58,444 nucleotides of DNA from Cyanobacteriota bacterium (GCA_019752015.1 JAIEMQ010000061.1:1-58444); one strand, 5' to 3'; counted from the first letter of the stretch, positions 1-9,006 are shown. Program-made: numbers and translations. The notes: a model not told the origin generated them from the letters alone.

Positions 1-90
1 CACCGCACTCTGCTATGAGGTACGGGCATTTCGAGCGTTTCGTTTACACGCCGAGCCGCAAACGCGCTTGTACTGGGTCTAGGCGAAGGC

Positions 91-186
91 TGGCGGAAGC
101 GCCTGGGAGTCGAACCCAGCCTGCCCCGCAAGGGGGCAGCGACCGATTTTGAAGACCGGGAGGGCCACCGGGCCCCGTTCACTTCC
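91..186 (-). tRNA. selC: tRNA-Sec (anticodon TCA), selenocysteine
   Basis: Read on the minus strand this 96-nt segment folds as a selenocysteine tRNA. The acceptor begins GGAAG and pairs with CTTCC before G73 and an encoded CCA (91-93). A long D stem GGGCC/GGCCC is followed by anticodon stem CCGGT/ATCGG with loop CTTCAAA, so the anticodon TCA is at 150-152. The variable arm is long (GCTGCCCC/GGGGCAG) and the T arm is CTGGG-TTCGACT-CCCAG. The extended acceptor, long D stem and long extra arm separate it from a nonsense suppressor. No selA, selB or selD lies in the window. Confidence 0.95.
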
Positions 187-235
187 GTCGCCGATCATAA
201 CTTGTCCCGCACTGGCGGCGTAGCCGCGAGGCGTA

Positions 236-856
236 TCAATCGGCCACCCCAATCCAATACCCGAACAACCGCTGCGATTCAAACAGCGTGAAGCGCAGCG
301 TCGAGCGCTCGCTCCACCAGCGATCGACATTCGCGCGATCGTAACGGCTATAGCGGGTGATCACCTTGACGTGGGTGCCGCTCATCCGGCGATTCATCAC
401 GAGACGGGCGCGACGCGTATGCTGCTTCGAGGTGACGATGATCACCTTTGAAAACTTTTCCTTCATCGACAGCTGATAGAGCAGGTCCGCCTCATGGGCG
501 GTACTGTTGGCGGGATCGAGAATCGTGATCGCCTCGCGCGGCACGCCCAGCCTCACCATCGCATCGACCTGGACGTCGACGACGCTCAGGAACCCGAAGC
601 CGCGGCGGCGCAGCTCGACTTCACCCCAGTCCGAGATTTCGCGAAGGAGAAACAGCCTGGGCGCCCATCCTTCTTTGTACAACTCGACCGCTTCGAGCTG
701 CCGCTCGTACATGGTGCCGCCGAGAATCAGCAGGCCGTCCGCTTTCTCGAGCGGATCTTCGACGACCAGCCACGCGCCGAGGCCGCGCAGCAGGAACACG
801 CCGATGATGATGGCAGGCGCCAGCACGTAGGCGCTGCGGCGGAGGAAGCGTTTCAA
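236..856 (-). CDS. YdcF/SanA-like DUF218 membrane-anchored protein
   Basis: The protein has a basic N-terminus (LKRFLRRS) followed by one hydrophobic segment, then a soluble DUF218-type domain. Visible family features are LLILGGTMYERQLEA near the start, DPANSTAHEADLL in the middle, and VIIVTSKQHTRRARLV. DUF218 proteins (SanA, ElyC, YdcF) are envelope-associated and largely of unknown chemistry; ElyC and SanA affect envelope integrity. I chose the TTG at 856 because it puts the positive charges directly before the membrane segment. A TTG at 919 is also in frame, there is no ATG, and neither start has a clear Shine-Dalgarno sequence. It ends about 50 nt from the tRNA-Sec gene and looks monocistronic. 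Confidence 0.8.
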   Translation of the reverse strand: MKRFLRRSAYVLAPAIIIGVFLLRGLGAWLVVEDPLEKADGLLILGGTMYERQLEAVELYKEGWAPRLFLLREISDWGEVELRRRGFGFLSVVDVQVDAMVRLGVPREAITILDPANSTAHEADLLYQLSMKEKFSKVIIVTSKQHTRRARLVMNRRMSGTHVKVITRYSRYDRANVDRWWSERSTLRFTLFESQRLFGYWIGVAD

Positions 857-961
857 TGTCAGAGTGATTATCGTCGACGAACATCCGGCCCCACGAGCCG
901 GGGGCCGGTTGGGAAGCAAATGGATTTCAGAATTCAGATCTCAGATTGCAGATTGCAAGTC

Positions 962-1168
962 TTACCCTTCAATCAGTCGCACGTCTCCGGCGCGAGGACC
1001 CTTCTGGGATTCCTCGATCGCGAACTCGACACGCTGGCCTTCCCGCAGCAGCTCGAACACCGCGCCCCTGACGGAGCTGCGATGAAAGAAGTGCTCGAGG
1101 CCGGATTCATCGCGAATGAACCCGAAGCCCTTGTCGATTAGGAGCCGTGCGATAGTCCCGGTCGGCAT
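962..1168 (-). CDS. Cold-shock-domain protein (CspA family)
   Basis: A 68-residue single cold-shock domain. The RNP1-type motif KGFGFI is at residues 13-18 and a divergent RNP2-type motif HFFHRSS at 26-32. Length and domain order match the CspA family of single-stranded nucleic-acid-binding chaperones. The ATG at 1168 is preceded by GGAGGA with about 7 nt spacing, so the start is well supported. It is divergent from the nucleotidyltransferase gene at 1360. The usual cold-shock RNP2 (FVHFS) is altered here, so a role as a general RNA chaperone or regulator rather than a true cold-inducible protein is inference. Confidence 0.9.
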   Translation of the reverse strand: MPTGTIARLLIDKGFGFIRDESGLEHFFHRSSVRGAVFELLREGQRVEFAIEESQKGPRAGDVRLIEG

Positions 1169-1359
1169 ACTGTCCTCCGATGTCCCGAGACCCGAAGGAA
1201 GCCGCCGTTTAAACTGATGGCAACGGTAGGGGTCGCGGAAAACCCGCAAATAGTAGGCAGGTCAACAATGGGAAGTCAAGTATACGAGCCGGAACCTGTC
1301 AGCGTTTACATCGAGGCCTCTACAGCCGCGCTGGATGCGCGATTCGCCGGGCAATTTTC

Positions 1360-1956
1360 ATGATTTCAGCGATCGTTCTCGCCGCCGGCGCGTCGTCTCG
1401 AATGGGGCAGGCCAAAGCCGCACTGCCTTTCGGTCAAACGGGCGAAACCGTGGTCGCCAGGATCGTCAGAACGCTGCTCGAAGGCGGTGCTCCGCAGGTC
1501 GTGGTGGTGGCCGGGGCGCACATCGATGCGGTGCGCGCGGCAATGTCGCCGCATGAATCGCGCGCGCGGCTCATCGAGCATCCGGGCTGGCAGAAGGGAC
1601 AGCTGTCTTCGTTACTGGCTGGTCTCGACGCGATCGACGATCCGCAGCTCGAAGCGGCGCTCGTCACGCTCGTGGACGTGCCGCTGGTGCGATCGGCGAC
1701 GGTCGCCGGGGTGATCGGCATGTGGCGCCGCACGCGCGCGCCCATCGTGCGTCCCGCCGACGGCACTCGTCACGGCCACCCGGTGATGTTCGATCGATCG
1801 GTTTTCGGGGACTTGCGGGCGGCGGATCCGGACACCGGCGCGAAAGCCGTGTTCGCGATCCACCGCGATCGCATCGTCAACGTGCAGGTGCAGGACGCCG
1901 GCGCATTCGAAGACATGGACACGCCGGAGGACTATGCGAAAATGCGAATCTCGTGA
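1360..1956 (+). CDS. MocA/MobA-like molybdenum cofactor nucleotidyltransferase
   Basis: A 198-residue NTP-transferase. The N-terminal signature LAAGASSRMG...K..LPF (residues 7-24) is the nucleotide-binding loop of the MobA/MocA/IspD-like fold. TLVDVPLV near residue 105 supplies the metal-binding aspartate, and HGHPVMFDRSVF matches the substrate-binding segment of MocA/PucB-type enzymes. MocA transfers CMP to molybdopterin to give the cytosine dinucleotide cofactor used by xanthine-oxidase-family enzymes. Whether this one uses CTP or GTP cannot be told from sequence alone. No other molybdenum cofactor gene is adjacent. It ends in the repeat array at 1947. Confidence 0.85.
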   Translation: MISAIVLAAGASSRMGQAKAALPFGQTGETVVARIVRTLLEGGAPQVVVVAGAHIDAVRAAMSPHESRARLIEHPGWQKGQLSSLLAGLDAIDDPQLEAALVTLVDVPLVRSATVAGVIGMWRRTRAPIVRPADGTRHGHPVMFDRSVFGDLRAADPDTGAKAVFAIHRDRIVNVQVQDAGAFEDMDTPEDYAKMRIS

Positions 1957-2052
1957 TTTGGTGATCTTGTGATCTCGTGATTTTATGTCACCAGATCTTG
2001 CGATCTCGTGATTGCAAAGCACCAGATCGCCAAGTTACCAGATCACCAGATT
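1947..2052. repeat. Inverted pair of degenerate 8-bp repeat arrays at a convergent gene junction
   Basis: Tandem octamers of the type ATCTCGTG/ATTTGGTG/ATCTTGTG run into the complementary orientation (CACCAGAT, CGCCAAGT, TACCAGAT, CACCAGAT), so the region can fold as a long imperfect hairpin. It separates convergent genes ending at 1956 and 2053. It resembles the arrays around the S23-type gene at 4686 but carries no gene. It may also act as a bidirectional terminator. Confidence 0.8.
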
Positions 2053-3168
2053 TTACGCCGTGCAGACCGGCTGAATCCCCTGTCCGCGGATCTGCTGTAA
2101 CACCTTGGTCGTGGCATCGCCGTGGTTGCAGCCGTTCAGGCGGTAGCGAAGATATTCGAGCACCCACACCACCGCGCCTTCGTTGTTCACGAACGACGAT
2201 CCGAGCGAGCGGCGCAGCGAGTCGCGATAGGTGTTGTCCAGCTCGTTCATGAACAGCAGGCCTTCGTTTCTCGGCGGGAACGGAATCGCGCCCGCGGGGG
2301 TTGCGGCGCAGACGAGCGTGCCGCCGTTGCTGGTGATCTGCGCCAGCGTGTTCTGTGTCGCCGCGCCGTGGCTGCACTGGCCGACGCGTTGGCGCGCGTA
2401 TTCGGTCAGCCAGATCACCGCGCCCTCCGAATCGACGTAGGTCGGCGACTGCGCCGCGCGCAGCTCGTCGCGATAGGCGGCGATCAGCGACTGGAAGAAC
2501 GCGTTCGGCTCGTTGCGCGGCGGGAACGTGATGTTGCCGGTGACGCCGCCGCCATACAGCGACTGCGCGCCGGCAATGTCGTCGGCGGTGAGCGAGTCGA
2601 GGTTGCCGAGCACCGAGTTCATCAGCGCATTGACGCTCTGGCCATTGGCGTCGGGGTGATCGAGACCGAGAAGGTGGCCGAGCTCGTGCAGCGCGACGCG
2701 GCGAAGGTCCCACACGCCGCTCGATCGCACGTTGCCGCGATACGCATCGAAGGTAAACGCGGTGTTGAACACCACGTCCGCTTCCACGCGCTGCGTGTTG
2801 TTGAGCATCCACCGCGTCGTGATCGCGAGCGTGTCTCGTTCGAACGACGTGCCGTAATAGTTCGAGTCGAAGAACACCTGGTTGAGGCCGTCGCCGTCGC
2901 CGCGCGGCACCGTGGACGGGTTGACCGCCGTCAGCTGGACGCGGCTGAGCGATCCGTTCCACGTGGACATGGCGCCGGCAAACACGGCGTTGAAATTCGC
3001 GCTGCCGTCGGCGAGGCCGGAGCCGCCGGTCAATTGGAGGTGCATCGGGATGGCGCCGCTGGCCCAAGTCGAGCCGAGCGTCGAGAAACCGATGGTCGTC
3101 TGCGAGGCCGCCGCGACGAAGGCGGCGGCAGTCAGGAAGCAGAGGATGACGCGCTGGCTGATCTTCAT
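2053..3168 (-). CDS. Secreted matrixin-like zinc metalloprotease with two C-terminal repeats
   Basis: A 371-residue protein with an N-terminal signal peptide (basic MKISQR then a hydrophobic run to about residue 22). The metzincin motif HELGHLLGLDH is at 161-171, with the three zinc histidines present, and a Met-turn candidate ALM at 181-183. The C-terminus carries two copies of a unit of about 75-90 residues, starting FPPRNE near 215 and again near 300. Each unit has YRD.LR, an EGAV.W..EY segment and a GC.HG cysteine-histidine motif. The function of that repeat is unknown to me. The start codon overlaps the upstream stop as ATGA, so it is translationally coupled to the secreted protein at 3165. 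It likely degrades extracellular protein. Confidence 0.85.
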   Translation of the reverse strand: MKISQRVILCFLTAAAFVAAASQTTIGFSTLGSTWASGAIPMHLQLTGGSGLADGSANFNAVFAGAMSTWNGSLSRVQLTAVNPSTVPRGDGDGLNQVFFDSNYYGTSFERDTLAITTRWMLNNTQRVEADVVFNTAFTFDAYRGNVRSSGVWDLRRVALHELGHLLGLDHPDANGQSVNALMNSVLGNLDSLTADDIAGAQSLYGGGVTGNITFPPRNEPNAFFQSLIAAYRDELRAAQSPTYVDSEGAVIWLTEYARQRVGQCSHGAATQNTLAQITSNGGTLVCAATPAGAIPFPPRNEGLLFMNELDNTYRDSLRRSLGSSFVNNEGAVVWVLEYLRYRLNGCNHGDATTKVLQQIRGQGIQPVCTA

Positions 3169-3734
3169 CGCGCCCTCCCCGCCAGCACGCGGCCGCGAAC
3201 GGCCGATGCCAGATCGGCGAGGCGCATCGGCGTGACCTGCGTCATGTAGTTCGGCCGCTGCACGCCGACCTCCGACGGGTTGCCGAGCGATCGGCCGTCA
3301 TAGGTGCGGACGCGATCGACGCCGTAGGGATCTTTCTCCACGCGCATGCGCCCGTGGTAGAAGCCGACCAGCGGGCTGACGGTGCGTTCACCGGAGACGA
3401 ACAGCACGGTGCGCTGGCCGTCGCGGAACGCCGGCATGCCGACCACTTCCATCGTGGTCTCGCCGATCGTGCCGCCGAGGAATTCGAGCTGAGTGACCGT
3501 GCCGACCGATCCCTTCCACACGTCTTCGACGCGGAAGGTCACGTAGGTCTTGATCGCCCGGCCCCGCGGCGTCGACATCCAGACGGCGCGCACGTCCATG
3601 ACTTCGCCGACGAAGATGGTGCTGGCGTTCGAGACCAGGGATTCGAAGGTCGGCGGAATGACGGTGGTCGATCCGGCCACACCGGCCATCAACAACGTAC
3701 AGATCAGTGACAGCGGTGCTAATCGCCGCGGCAT
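3165..3734 (-). CDS. Secreted protein of unknown function, coupled to matrixin
   Basis: A 189-residue protein with a signal peptide (MPRRLAPLSL, hydrophobic to about residue 22). The mature part has IFVGEV, VTFRVEDVWKG, LEFLGG and GMPAFRDGQRTVLFV segments typical of an all-beta secreted domain often encoded next to matrixins. I know no defined activity for it. The ATG at 3734 has AGGAGG 7 nt upstream. Its TGA overlaps the ATG of the metalloprotease, so the two form an operon; an inhibitor, carrier or substrate-binding role is only inference from that linkage. Confidence 0.75.
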   Translation of the reverse strand: MPRRLAPLSLICTLLMAGVAGSTTVIPPTFESLVSNASTIFVGEVMDVRAVWMSTPRGRAIKTYVTFRVEDVWKGSVGTVTQLEFLGGTIGETTMEVVGMPAFRDGQRTVLFVSGERTVSPLVGFYHGRMRVEKDPYGVDRVRTYDGRSLGNPSEVGVQRPNYMTQVTPMRLADLASAVRGRVLAGRAR

Positions 3735-3761
3735 GCAAGGCCTCCTAGGGATGAGGACTAA

Positions 3762-3807
3762 GGATAAAACAGAAGAGGCGGGACCGGGTATAAATCCCGA
3801 TCCCGCC
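3762..3807 (-). terminator. Rho-independent terminator of the DUF2911 gene
   Basis: Stem arms 3777-3783 (GGCGGGA) and 3801-3807 (TCCCGCC), with an inner CGGG/CCCG stem, form a strong GC hairpin. On the minus strand it is followed by a T-rich stretch (TCTTCTGTTTTATCC). It sits 20 nt beyond the stop of the minus-strand gene at 3828. Confidence 0.8.
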
Positions 3808-3827
3808 CCGTTTCTCACCCGAAGGAG

Positions 3828-4373
3828 TTATCCGACCGTGAACGGAATCGACGCGCGCGTGGTGCCCCAGTCGACGTGGAGCGTGCCGCCGGCCTGCGTG
3901 TCCTGGATCGAGATCGTGAGCTGCTCCGCGGCGCTCGGCGCCTTTCCGAGCATCATCGGCGCGCGGCCGAGATCCTCGCCCTTCGGGTACGGGATGCCCC
4001 ACTGGCCGGTCTTCTTGCTGACCACGAGCTGCCAGGTGCCGCCGGCCGGGATGGTGTAGAGCGTGTAGGTGCCGGCAGGAACGGCGAGGGCGCCGAACTT
4101 CAGGGGCTTGTTGGTCGTGAACGTCGTGGCCTCGTCGGCGCCGGTGCGCCATTCGCGGCCTTCGTACGGGTCGATGTCCTTGCCGGGCACGCGGCCCTTG
4201 AGCGACGGACGGCCATAGACGATCGACAGGTTGGCGCCGTCAATGGTCCACTCCGACTTCACGTGCGGGCTGCCGGCCTTGCCGGGATGAACTTCCGTCG
4301 TCTTCTGCGCCTGCAGGGACGCGCCCACGAGAGCCGTTGCCGCGAGGGCAACGGCGAACACAGATCGTTTCAT
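3828..4373 (-). CDS. DUF2911 secreted protein
   Basis: A 181-residue exported protein. The signal peptide is MKRSVFAVALAATALVGASLQAQ. The DUF2911 hallmarks are visible: VYGRPSLKGR near residue 52, the EWRTGADEAT segment, PAGTYTLYTIP, and a C-terminal beta-rich half ending GTTRASIPFTVG. The family is widespread in Bacteroidota and Acidobacteriota and has no assigned biochemical role. The ATG at 4373 has GGAG 7 nt upstream; an upstream in-frame start at 4391 is less likely because it would precede the signal peptide. A hairpin terminator follows. Confidence 0.85.
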   Translation of the reverse strand: MKRSVFAVALAATALVGASLQAQKTTEVHPGKAGSPHVKSEWTIDGANLSIVYGRPSLKGRVPGKDIDPYEGREWRTGADEATTFTTNKPLKFGALAVPAGTYTLYTIPAGGTWQLVVSKKTGQWGIPYPKGEDLGRAPMMLGKAPSAAEQLTISIQDTQAGGTLHVDWGTTRASIPFTVG

Positions 4374-4510
4374 TTCATGTCTCCTTCGCATGGCCCAGTT
4401 GGCCCTTCGACAGTCAGGGCCGGCCAGCGTTTTTCAAACGCCTATCGTACCAAACCTCGGAATTTTGGCGCCTCAGGTTCGGTTTTGTCGATGAATAAAT
4501 GCGCATCGCT

Positions 4511-4597
4511 CATTTGGGGATTTGGGGATCTCGCGATTTGGTGATTTGGGTTTTGGCATTTGGGGATTTGGGGATTTGGGGATTTGGCAGGATTTGA
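4511..4597. repeat. Left octamer array of the S23 unit
   Basis: About ten degenerate 8-bp units, with ATTTGGGG the most regular (three perfect copies at 4559-4582). The unit is complementary to the units in the array at 5111. Confidence 0.85.
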
Positions 4598-4685
4598 GAT
4601 GCCGGTGAGCGATTGATGTCGCAATAAGTTCGATCACAAATGCAGGCGCGCGCGGGATTCGGCCTGAAACCGAGAGGCATGGTCC

Positions 4686-5126
4686 ATGCTCCTTTGTTCG
4701 GACATGGACAAAGAGGAACTACAGGAACGGAGCCTTCAATTCGCGATCGACGTCCGGCCGATTTGCGAAATCGTCGCAACACTATCAGGCGGTCGAACGG
4801 CTGGTGAGCAGCTGCTCGCCTGCTCGTCGTCCGCGGCAGCCAATTATCGAGCCGCATGCCGCGCTCGCTCGCGCGCGGAATTCATCTCGAAGCTCGGTAC
4901 CGTCGTCGAAGAAAGCGATGAATCCGTGTATTGGCTCGAATACATCGCACGGAGCGGCCTGCGGACGCCAAATGAAGTGGAAAGTCATCTCGATGAAGCG
5001 CGTCAACTGCGCGCGATCTTTGCGGCGTCGTACGGAACGGCGCGCTTCAATTACAACCGGAAACCACGATCGCGGCGTCGCCTCGACGGAAACGCACCGA
5101 AGCAAAAAAAATCACGAAATCCCTAA
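4686..5126 (+). CDS. Four-helix-bundle protein (S23 / IVS-encoded family)
   Basis: A 146-residue mostly alpha-helical protein of the S23 family, first known from intervening sequences in 23S rRNA genes. The core is visible: an initial helix EELQERSLQFAIDV, a second helix with SGGRTAGEQLLACSSSAAANYRAACRARS, then FISKLGTVVEESDESVYWLEYI, and a last helix with HLDEARQLRAIFAASYGTA. The tail is basic (RKPRSRRRLDG...KQKK). The ATG at 4686 has GAGAGG 8 nt upstream; an ATG at 4704 begins exactly where relatives usually start. The fold resembles the Avd accessory protein of diversity-generating retroelements, but no reverse transcriptase is near. It sits alone inside inverted repeat arrays. Confidence 0.85.
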   Translation: MLLCSDMDKEELQERSLQFAIDVRPICEIVATLSGGRTAGEQLLACSSSAAANYRAACRARSRAEFISKLGTVVEESDESVYWLEYIARSGLRTPNEVESHLDEARQLRAIFAASYGTARFNYNRKPRSRRRLDGNAPKQKKSRNP

Positions 5127-5181
5127 ATCCCCAAATCCGTGACCCAAATCACCAAATCACCAAATCACCAACTCGCTAAAT
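5111..5181. repeat. Right octamer array of the S23 unit
   Basis: Units AAATCCCT, AAATCCCC and three consecutive AAATCACC, in the opposite orientation to the array at 4511. It overlaps the 3' end of the S23-type gene and runs into the stop region of the antiporter gene. Confidence 0.85.
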
Positions 5182-6390
5182 GTGATGGCTCCGTAGGAGC
5201 CTCGTCAGCATTGGCGACGTCATCATCGTTGTCGCCAGCGCCATGATCACGAGCGTGGTGAAGAGGCGCGGCGTCAGGACGCCGAGGTCGAGGCCGATGT
5301 TGAGCACGATCAGCTCGACCAGGCCCCGTGTGTTCATCAGCGCGCCGAGCGCCGCGCTGGTGCGCCAGTCGGTGCCGGTGAGCCTCGCGGCGACCGCCGT
5401 GCCGCCGAATTTCCCCGCCGTGGCGACGACGATGATCAACGCGCACAAGGCCCAGTCTTCGCCGGACTGGATCAAGCCGATTTGCGTGCGCAGGCCGGTA
5501 AATGCAAAAAAGGCGGGCAGGAACATCACTCGCACGATGTCGGCGATGCGTTCGGTGACGCGCATCGAGACCTGGCTGTCGTGCGGAATGATCGTGCCGA
5601 TTAGAAACGCGCCGAAGATCGCGTGGATGCCGATGAACTCGGTCGCCACTGAAGAGAGCAGCACGGCAACGAGCACCAGCGCCACGCTCTGTTCGCCGAG
5701 GTGCGTCGATCGATCGAGGCGCGCGGCCGCCGCCTTCGCCAGCGCCCGGCCGGCGGTCAACATCACGCCGATATACAGCGCGGTCAGCGCGGCGGTGCGG
5801 ATCGCCGCCGACGGCGTCGCCTGCATCACGCTGACGGCGAAGGCGAGCAGGCACCAGGCGATCGCGTCGTTGATCGCCGCGCAAGTGAGCGCGAGGATGC
5901 CGAGCGGCGTGCGCTGCAGGCCGCGATCCTCGAGGATGCGCGCGAGCACGGGAAACGCGGTGATCGACAGCGCGACGCCGATAAACACGACGAACGAAGT
6001 GCGGTCGACATGATCGGGGCTGATCGCGTTGTGCAGCGCCAGCGCCAGCATGGCGCCGAATGCAAACGGCACCACGATCGCCGCGAGCGCGATCATCATG
6101 GTTTTCGAGACGCTGCCGCGCAGCGCGCCAAGGTCGAGCTCGAGTCCGACCAGGAACATGTAGAGGATGACGCCGAGCTGCGCGATGACGCTGATCACCG
6201 GCGCGATCTCGGATGGCAGGATCGCGGCCTGCAACTCCGGCGAGAGGCGCCCGAGCAGGGACGGCCCGAGCAGGATGCCGCCGACGACTTCGCCGATCAC
6301 GGCCGGCTGGTCGAACTGCCTGAACAGTGCGCCGACGAGCCGGGCGGTCAGCATGATGACCGTCAGCGCCAGCAGGACGCTTAAGAGCAT
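5176..6390 (-). CDS. CPA2-family cation/proton antiporter
   Basis: A 404-residue integral membrane protein with about twelve hydrophobic segments. Family features are [20 protein letters not shown] in the first repeat, GLELDL near residue 83, [14 protein letters not shown], and the ion-site motif [10 protein letters not shown] near 170, which has the Asn-Asp pair of electrogenic CPA2 exchangers. The C-terminus ends right after the last membrane segment, with no TrkA-N/RCK regulatory domain such as KefB/KefC carry. It probably exchanges Na+ or K+ for H+ at the inner membrane. No partner gene is adjacent. Confidence 0.9.
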   Translation of the reverse strand: MLLSVLLALTVIMLTARLVGALFRQFDQPAVIGEVVGGILLGPSLLGRLSPELQAAILPSEIAPVISVIAQLGVILYMFLVGLELDLGALRGSVSKTMMIALAAIVVPFAFGAMLALALHNAISPDHVDRTSFVVFIGVALSITAFPVLARILEDRGLQRTPLGILALTCAAINDAIAWCLLAFAVSVMQATPSAAIRTAALTALYIGVMLTAGRALAKAAAARLDRSTHLGEQSVALVLVAVLLSSVATEFIGIHAIFGAFLIGTIIPHDSQVSMRVTERIADIVRVMFLPAFFAFTGLRTQIGLIQSGEDWALCALIIVVATAGKFGGTAVAARLTGTDWRTSAALGALMNTRGLVELIVLNIGLDLGVLTPRLFTTLVIMALATTMMTSPMLTRLLRSHHI

Positions 6391-6476
6391 GGATTGTTGA
6401 TCTTACCCGCCTTCGCCAATGGCTACGGCGAGGCAGGCTGTCAACCTTTCATGGGCCGCATGCCGTCAAAGCCCGC

Positions 6477-8894
6477 ATGGACACCCTGCTGCAGGACGTG
6501 CGTTACGGCATTCGTACCCTCATTCGCCAACCGGGCTTTGCCGCCACGGCGATCCTGACGCTCGCGCTCGGCATCGGCGCCACGACGGCGATCTTCAGCG
6601 TCGTCAATGCCGTGGTGCTGCGGCCGCTGCCGTTCGACGAGCCCGACCGCGTGATGTACGTCACCAACCGCAACTTGAAGACCGGCAACCGCAACACCAC
6701 GATTTCCGGTCCCGACTTCGTCGACTGGCGCGCCCAGAACCGCAGCTTCGAAAAGTTGTCCTACTTCACCGGCGCCGGCGAAACGAGCGTGACCGTCAAC
6801 AACACGTCGGACTACACGGCGGTGGCGCGCGTCGCCCCCGGCTACTTCGACGTCTTCGGCGCGACCGCGGTGATCGGCCGCTTGTTCACGCCTGAAGAGC
6901 AGCAGCCTGGACAGCAATCCGAGGCCGTCGTAATCAGCGACGCGTACTGGCGGCGGCAATTCGGATCGGATCCGCGCGCCATTGGATCGACCATCACCTT
7001 CGGCCAGCGCACCCGCACGATCATCGGCGTGACCGCATTGCGTTATCCGGTGCGCACGGACATCTACTATCCGGATCCGATTGCGCCCGAGAGCCAGAAT
7101 CGCACCGCGCACAACTATCGCGGTGTCGGCCGTCTTGCGGCGGGCGTGTCGCTGGCGCAGGCACAGGCGGAAATGACGGGCATCGCGGCGCGGCTCGGAG
7201 AGCAATATCCGGTCAGCAATAGCGAGAAAGGCGTCGCCGTCGTGCCGCTGCAGGATGTGATCGTCGGCGACACGCGGCAAACACTGTTCGTGCTGCTCGC
7301 GGCGGTGGCGTTCGTATTGCTGATCGCGTGCGCGAACGTCGCCAACCTCCTGCTGGCGCGGGCCACGGCGCGCGGCCGCGAGCTCGTGGTGCGCGCGGCG
7401 GTCGGCGCGGGTCGACTCCGCCTGATCAGACAGATGCTGACGGAAAGCGTCGTGCTCGCGCTGCTCGCGGGAACCGGCGGCGTGATCATCGCGAGATGGG
7501 GCGTGACCGCCCTCGTGGCGCTCGCGCCGGACAACCTGCCGCGCCTTGGCGAGGTGTCGGTTGATGCGGCGGCGCTGCTGTTCGCGCTCGCCATCTCGCT
7601 TGCGGCCAGCGTGATCTTCGGGTTCGCGCCGGCGTGGCACGTATCGCGTGTCGATCTCACGGATGGACTACGCCAGGGCGGTAAGGGATCGTTACGCGGC
7701 GTGCGCGGCGGCTGGGCGCGCAAGGCGTTCGTCGTGACGGAGATCGCCCTTGCGGTCGCCCTCGTCATGGGCGCCGGGTTGCTCGGCCGCAGCCTGATGG
7801 CGCTGGCGCAGGTCGACATGGGCTTCAAGAGCGATCGGCTCGTCGTGCTGAAGACGGTCGTGCCGGTATCCGGCCGCGCCGATTTTCCGCGCGCGATCGC
7901 GGTCTATCGATCGATGCTCGACGAGCTGCGCGGTACTCCAGGTGTGATCTCCGCGGGCGGCGTCACCTCGCTGCCGACCGCCGTGATGTCCAGCGGCGGC
8001 TATTGGATTCAAGGCGGACCCGGCCCGGAAGTGCTCGGCATGAAGTCACCGCAAGCGGTCTTCAATGTGGTGACGCCCGATTACTTCAAGGCGCTGCAAG
8101 TGCCGATCGTGCGCGGACGCGACTTCAGCGACGACGATCGTCTCGAAGCCCCGCGCGTCGTCATGATCAACGAACAACTCGTCACGGACGCGTTCCCGGG
8201 TGTCGATCCGATCGGGCGGACGCTGCGATGCGGTCTCGATTCGCTCGAGCCGATGACGATCGTCGGCATCACGAAGGACGTGCGCACGAACGGACCGTCG
8301 CGGCCGGTCCAGGCGGAGATCTTCATGCCCTACGAGCAGCACCAGGGACCGGCGACGTCGCTCAACATCGTGATCCGAACCGGCATAGCCGATCCGCTGG
8401 CGCTTGGCGCGACAGCAGCCAAACAGATCCGCAGCCGCACTCCTGAAGTGCCCGTCCGCATCGAGACGATGGAGATGACGATGGCGACTGCGGCCGCGGC
8501 GCCGCGATTCAGAACGGTGCTGCTGATCGTCTTTGCGGCCGTCGCCCTGTTGTTGGCGATCGCAGGTGTTTACGGGGTGATGGCTTACACCGTGAATCAG
8601 CGCGTGCCCGAGATCGGCTTGCGGATTGCGCTGGGCGCATCGCCATCGGACGTGATGCAGCTGGTGCTGCGAGAAGGCGCGCTGCTCGTGGTGATCGGTC
8701 TTGCTGCCGGCGCCGCGCTGTCATTCGCCGGCGCGCGCTTCATCAGCGGATTGCTGTTTGGCGTCTCAGCGAGAGATCCGATGGTGTTCGCCGCCGTCTC
8801 GGCACTCGTTGCCATCGCGGCCCTGGCCGCATGTCTGGTGCCAGGTCGTAGAGCCCTACGCGTCGATCCATTACTGGCTTTACGAGCGGAGTGA
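6477..8894 (+). CDS. ADOP-type ABC transporter permease (MacB/FtsX duplicated), no N-terminal ADOP domain
   Basis: An 805-residue protein with two tandem MacB-periplasmic/FtsX halves. TM1 is [26 protein letters not shown] near residue 20, followed by a large extracytoplasmic domain. A three-TM FtsX block contains [33 protein letters not shown]-like signature residues near 285-320. A second TM is near 420, a second periplasmic domain follows, and a C-terminal three-TM block has [21 protein letters not shown]. It starts directly with the [15 protein letters not shown] helix and so lacks the roughly 80-residue N-terminal domain found in the other ADOPs here. It also lacks a padR neighbour. These permeases have no linked ATPase, and the substrate is unknown. 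Confidence 0.9.
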   Translation: MDTLLQDVRYGIRTLIRQPGFAATAILTLALGIGATTAIFSVVNAVVLRPLPFDEPDRVMYVTNRNLKTGNRNTTISGPDFVDWRAQNRSFEKLSYFTGAGETSVTVNNTSDYTAVARVAPGYFDVFGATAVIGRLFTPEEQQPGQQSEAVVISDAYWRRQFGSDPRAIGSTITFGQRTRTIIGVTALRYPVRTDIYYPDPIAPESQNRTAHNYRGVGRLAAGVSLAQAQAEMTGIAARLGEQYPVSNSEKGVAVVPLQDVIVGDTRQTLFVLLAAVAFVLLIACANVANLLLARATARGRELVVRAAVGAGRLRLIRQMLTESVVLALLAGTGGVIIARWGVTALVALAPDNLPRLGEVSVDAAALLFALAISLAASVIFGFAPAWHVSRVDLTDGLRQGGKGSLRGVRGGWARKAFVVTEIALAVALVMGAGLLGRSLMALAQVDMGFKSDRLVVLKTVVPVSGRADFPRAIAVYRSMLDELRGTPGVISAGGVTSLPTAVMSSGGYWIQGGPGPEVLGMKSPQAVFNVVTPDYFKALQVPIVRGRDFSDDDRLEAPRVVMINEQLVTDAFPGVDPIGRTLRCGLDSLEPMTIVGITKDVRTNGPSRPVQAEIFMPYEQHQGPATSLNIVIRTGIADPLALGATAAKQIRSRTPEVPVRIETMEMTMATAAAAPRFRTVLLIVFAAVALLLAIAGVYGVMAYTVNQRVPEIGLRIALGASPSDVMQLVLREGALLVVIGLAAGAALSFAGARFISGLLFGVSARDPMVFAAVSALVAIAALAACLVPGRRALRVDPLLALRAE

Positions 8895-9003
8895 ACAAAC
8901 ATACACGGAACACACAGAATCACAGAAAACACAGAAATCTTTTTTGGAAAACCCAAAAGGCTTCTGTGCTTCTGTGCTTCAATGTTTCTGTGTATGTTTG
9001 TCC
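8888..9003. repeat. Palindromic A-rich repeat array, probable bidirectional terminator
   Basis: The left part has ACACAGAA-like 8-9 bp units and the right part has CTTCTGTG units in opposite orientation. The outermost 11 bases on each side (CAAACATACAC and its complement) match exactly. It fills the junction between convergent genes ending at 8894 and 9007. Confidence 0.8.
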
Positions 9004-9006
9004 AAT

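Larger units (their letters stand above)
4511..5181. mobile_element. Candidate mobile unit: S23-type gene between inverted 8-bp repeat arrays
   Basis: Left array 4511-4597 is made of ATTTGGGG-type octamers (also ATTTGGTG, ATCTCGCG). Right array 5111-5181 is made of the complementary orientation (AAATCCCC, AAATCACC repeated). The only gene between them is the four-helix-bundle protein at 4686. An independent second copy of this architecture, with a different repeat unit, is at 57,021-57,708. Mobility is inferred from this recurrence; no transposase is present and I did not identify a target-site duplication. Confidence 0.55.

Noticed and set aside
1-90. Coding or RNA content at the left edge
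   Set aside because: Too short to support any feature; nothing recognisable is seen before tRNA-Sec.
4686-5126. S23-type gene as the Avd accessory gene of a diversity-generating retroelement
   Set aside because: No reverse transcriptase, template repeat or variable repeat is seen within the neighbourhood.
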